This document shows positions 61,708-64,000 of a stretch of 64,000 nt of DNA, piece after piece; position 1 is the first letter of the stretch; the number at the start of each line of letters is the position of its first letter. The notes beneath the pieces were generated by a model that did no database searches, was not told the DNA's origin, and saw nothing but the letters and a program-made list of their open reading frames with translations. Source of the stretch: Arthrobacter sp. ERGS1:01 (GTDB lineage Bacteria > Actinomycetota > Actinomycetes > Actinomycetales > Micrococcaceae); contig NZ_CP012479.1 in NCBI RefSeq assembly GCF_001281315.1, forward strand, positions 3,596,001 to 3,660,000, written 5' to 3'. The translations under genes were made by a program, and so were the position numbers.

Positions 61708-63071
61708 CGTTTCCCGTCCTGGCCCTGATCTGTGTGGCGGCACTGCTGGGTCCGCTGCTGGCCCTGCCGCAAAAGTGGCACATCCCCGTGGTGGTGGGTG
61801 AACTGTTCGCCGGGCTGCTGCTGGGCCGGACGGGCCTGATGCTGGTTGATCCGGCGGAACCCACCTTCACGTTCCTGGCCGACATGGGCTTTGCCCTGGT
61901 CATGTTCGTTGCCGGCACCCATGTCCCCGTGCGTGAGAAGGCCATCCGCCGGGCACTGGGCAGCGGGGCGTTGTGCCTCCTGGCCGTGGCGGCGGCCGCC
62001 GCGGCCGTGGGAATCGGGCTGGCCGCCGTCTTTGGCACGGGCCATGCCGCGCTGTACACGGTGCTGCTGGCGTCGTCGTCGGCCGCGCTGGTGCTGCCCA
62101 TCGTCGCGTCCCTGGGCCTGGCCGGGCAGGGCGTGCTGGCCATGACGGCCCAGGTGGCCCTCGCCGATACCCTGGCCATCATTGCGCTGCCGCTCGCGTT
62201 GGATCCGGCCACTGCCGGCCGGGCGGCCTGGGGTTCGCTGGCCGTGCTGGCTTGTGCGGGGGTGATCTTCCTGGTGTTGCGCCAGGGGGAACGCAGCGGT
62301 GTGCGGAAACGATTCCACCGGGTGTCTGAATCCCGGAAGTTCGCGCTGGAACTGCGGATCCAGCTCGCCATCCTCTTCGCGCTGGCCGGGCTGGCCGTCT
62401 ACAGCCATGTCTCGATCATGCTGGCCGGGTTCGCGTTTGGGTTGGTGGTGTCCGCCTCCGGCGAGCCACGCCGGCTGGCCCGCCAGCTGTTCGCCGTGAC
62501 TGAGGGATTCCTGGGACCGTTGTTCTTCCTTTGGCTCGGGGCCTCGCTGAACCTGCACGAACTCGCCGGGCATCCCCGCATGATCCTGTTGGGGCTGGCG
62601 CTCGGGACGGGCGCTATCGCCGTGCACGGCGTCACCCGGTTCTTTGGCCAGCCGCTGCCGTTGGGCGTGCTGGCCGCGTCCCAGTTGGGTGTCCCCGTTG
62701 CCGCGGCCACGATCGGCATCCAGCAAAACCTGCTCTCACCCGGGGAGCCGGCTGCCCTGGTGCTCGGCGCGCTCATCACCATTGCGGCAGCCACCGCGGC
62801 GGCCGGACGGTTCGCCGCATCAACGGCCACATCCTCCCCCGCCGGGAACCCACTCGTTAAAGCAAGACGCCGGCACCCAAGGCGGGTGCCGGCGTCGTAC
62901 TTGAGGGATCAACCCCTATGGGCCCACGCGCCCGAGGGACCCGGACCGAGGCACGAGCTCTGGGAGGGCGTGGGGACTAGCGGCTGCGGCGCTGGTTCGA
63001 CGCGGGGGCCGAGGCGCGGCGGGGTCCGCCGGAGCGGCCCGAGCGGCCTGCGCCGCCACCGTTGGCGTTGA
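61704..63071 (+). CDS. Monovalent cation:proton antiporter (CPA2-like)
   Basis: 455 residues. The first 375 or so are about 12 membrane helices of the CPA2/KefB type (FPVLALICVAALLGPLLALPQKWHIPVVVGELFAGLLLGRTGL, then ASSSAALVLPIVASLGL). The frame then runs through a hairpin at 62866-62896 into about 70 Arg/Gly-rich residues that overlap the convergent helicase gene by 95 nt. A TAA in another frame (62858) lies just before the hairpin, so the natural stop may have been lost by a one-base change. The membrane domain is secure; the tail is doubtful. Confidence 0.88.
   Translation: MTFPVLALICVAALLGPLLALPQKWHIPVVVGELFAGLLLGRTGLMLVDPAEPTFTFLADMGFALVMFVAGTHVPVREKAIRRALGSGALCLLAVAAAAAAVGIGLAAVFGTGHAALYTVLLASSSAALVLPIVASLGLAGQGVLAMTAQVALADTLAIIALPLALDPATAGRAAWGSLAVLACAGVIFLVLRQGERSGVRKRFHRVSESRKFALELRIQLAILFALAGLAVYSHVSIMLAGFAFGLVVSASGEPRRLARQLFAVTEGFLGPLFFLWLGASLNLHELAGHPRMILLGLALGTGAIAVHGVTRFFGQPLPLGVLAASQLGVPVAAATIGIQQNLLSPGEPAALVLGALITIAAATAAAGRFAASTATSSPAGNPLVKARRRHPRRVPASYLRDQPLWAHAPEGPGPRHELWEGVGTSGCGAGSTRGPRRGGVRRSGPSGLRRHRWR
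62866..62896 (+). terminator. Terminator-like hairpin, 13-bp stem
   Basis: GACGCCGGCACCC (62866-62878) pairs with GGGTGCCGGCGTC (62884-62896), loop AAGGC. It lies inside the apparent antiporter frame, close to a TAA in another frame. Confidence 0.7.
62920..62976. repeat. Dispersed GAGGGACCC element, second copy
   Basis: GCGCCCGAGGGACCCGG, then CCGAGGCACGAG, then GGGAGGGCGTGGGGA, abutting the helicase stop at 62977. Same flanks as 42961-43031; the centre resembles the inverse of the 39165 tandem unit. Confidence 0.75.
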
Positions 63072-64000
63072 AGCTGCCGCCGGATTCGCCACCCGTGTTG
63101 GAGGACCAGACGGCTCCGCCGGAGGAACGCTGTCCGCCGCCCTGGCCGGCGCCGCGCGAGGTGCTGCGCGGGGCGTCGTTGTGGTGGCTGGAGCCCTGCG
63201 GGGCGCGCTTGCCGCGGGCCACGTCGCCGTCGCGGGCGGGGCGGCCTTCGCCGGCGGCGCGTGCCGGGCGGCGGCCCTCGCCACCGAAGCGGGCAGCCTG
63301 CGGCTGGCCTTCACGGCGCTCGGTGCGGTTGCCCGCTGCGGGTGCGTCGGCGGAAACGCGACCGCGTCCGCCGCGACCGCCACGGCCACCGGCGGTGGGG
63401 GCTGCGCCGCTGCGGGCCGAACGCTTGCGCTGGGCGTTGGCGCCCGTGGAGGTGCCACCACCCTGTGCCGGCTGCTTGGCAGCAAGCAGTGCGGCGCGGG
63501 TGCGCGGGTCGATCTTGTCGGCAACCTCGCCCACCAGGGTGGCGATGACGGGTGAGCTGGTGGTGACGCGCTCGAAGTTCACGTCAACGCCGGCGGCGCG
63601 CATGAGCTTCTTGACGTCGCCCTGCTGCTCGGGCAGCGTCAGGGTGACCACGACGCCGTCGGACCCTGCACGGGCCGTACGGCCGGAGCGGTGCAGGTAT
63701 GCCTTGTGCTCCGTGGGCGGGTCGACGTGGATGACCAGTTCGATGTCGTCAACGTGCACGCCGCGGGCGGCGACGTCGGTGGCGACCAGGACGCGGACGT
63801 CACCGGTGGCGAACTCGGCCAGGTTGCGGTCGCGGGCGTTCTGCGACAGGTTGCCGTGCAGGTCGACGGCGGGGATGCCGGCGTCGGTCAGGGTCTTGGC
63901 CAGCTTGCGGGCGTGGTGCTTGGTGCGCATGAACAGGATGCGGCGGCCGGCACCGGAGGCCAGCTCAACGATGACCTGCTTCTTGACGGTCTGGTCGTTG
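62977..64000 (-). CDS. DEAD-box RNA helicase, C-terminal part
   Basis: The gene enters from the right edge; about 341 codons of the C-terminus are present. They include the second RecA domain: motif IV (ILFMRTKHHARKL), V (VRVLVATDVAARGVHV) and VI (YLHRSGRTARAG). A tail of about 180 residues follows, rich in Gly, Arg and Ser (GGRGGRGGRGRVS, GGGAGRSGRSGGPRR), resembling RGG RNA-binding tails of RhlE-type helicases. Role probably in RNA unwinding and cold or ribosome assembly. The stop abuts a dispersed repeat. Confidence 0.93.
   Translation of the reverse strand, partial: NDQTVKKQVIVELASGAGRRILFMRTKHHARKLAKTLTDAGIPAVDLHGNLSQNARDRNLAEFATGDVRVLVATDVAARGVHVDDIELVIHVDPPTEHKAYLHRSGRTARAGSDGVVVTLTLPEQQGDVKKLMRAAGVDVNFERVTTSSPVIATLVGEVADKIDPRTRAALLAAKQPAQGGGTSTGANAQRKRSARSGAAPTAGGRGGRGGRGRVSADAPAAGNRTERREGQPQAARFGGEGRRPARAAGEGRPARDGDVARGKRAPQGSSHHNDAPRSTSRGAGQGGGQRSSGGAVWSSNTGGESGGSFNANGGGAGRSGRSGGPRRASAPASNQRRSR

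Overview
The window is high-GC actinobacterial chromosome. Codon usage, the marP-crp-ponA neighbourhood, the split pur genes (purC-purD and purF-purM), DUF3073, the ClpB/HAIR arrangement and many apparently leaderless genes fit a Micrococcaceae member, most likely Arthrobacter or a close relative (inference, no database search). I found no insertion sequence, prophage, rRNA or CRISPR array. The one RNA gene is tRNA-Pro(CGG).

Layout. 1-2.6 kb: end of a membrane-protein gene and acs. 2.6-10 kb: a carbohydrate locus with a Gfo/Idh/MocA dehydrogenase and LacI regulator on the minus strand, and a Tat-lipoprotein ABC importer, DeoR regulator and aroQ on the plus strand. Its importer promoter carries a perfect Crp/GlxR half-site pair. 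10-17 kb: a second carbohydrate operon on the minus strand (ROK regulator, ABC importer, GH4 glycosidase, BadF-type kinase). Neither importer has its own ATPase, so a shared one elsewhere is implied. 17-24.3 kb: an actinobacterial core block with MarP-like protease, Crp/GlxR, NUDIX, RidA, DUF4177, class A PBP and metallophosphoesterase; an unusual six-copy inverted repeat array lies at 19.26-19.45 kb. 24.3-28.3 kb: a heterodimeric ABC exporter. 28.4-30.3 kb: tRNA-Pro, an orphan AbiEi/DUF559-like gene between two 38-bp direct repeats, and a frameshifted yjdM/phnA. 30.3-35 kb: a DUF6541-like membrane protein, a second ROK regulator and an XRE-TPR regulator. 35-43.4 kb: purine genes (purC, purD, purF, purM), L-asparaginase II, small membrane proteins and DUF3073. 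43.6-50.3 kb: septum-formation-type protein, ClpB under a HAIR operator, a TipA-like MerR regulator, a DUF4031/HD protein and a cold-shock-like protein. 50.4-64 kb: pentapeptide protein, aldo-keto reductase, small exporter with a divergent two-component system, sialidase, PspA-like pair, YccF, amino-acid permease, phosphatase, HutD, cation/proton antiporter and the C-terminal part of a DEAD-box helicase.

Three features span the window. First, about 17 genes start exactly 6-7 nt after a TANNNT-like -10 hexamer with no Shine-Dalgarno, the signature of leaderless transcripts. Second, very long perfect palindromes (arms of 15-28 bp) mark many gene ends. Third, at least two families of small dispersed repeats are present. 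One is a 49-bp palindrome inserted in frame in purC; the other is a GAGGGACCC element found singly at two gene ends and in tandem at a third. These repeats, the six-copy array and the AbiEi cassette are the least explained parts of the window.
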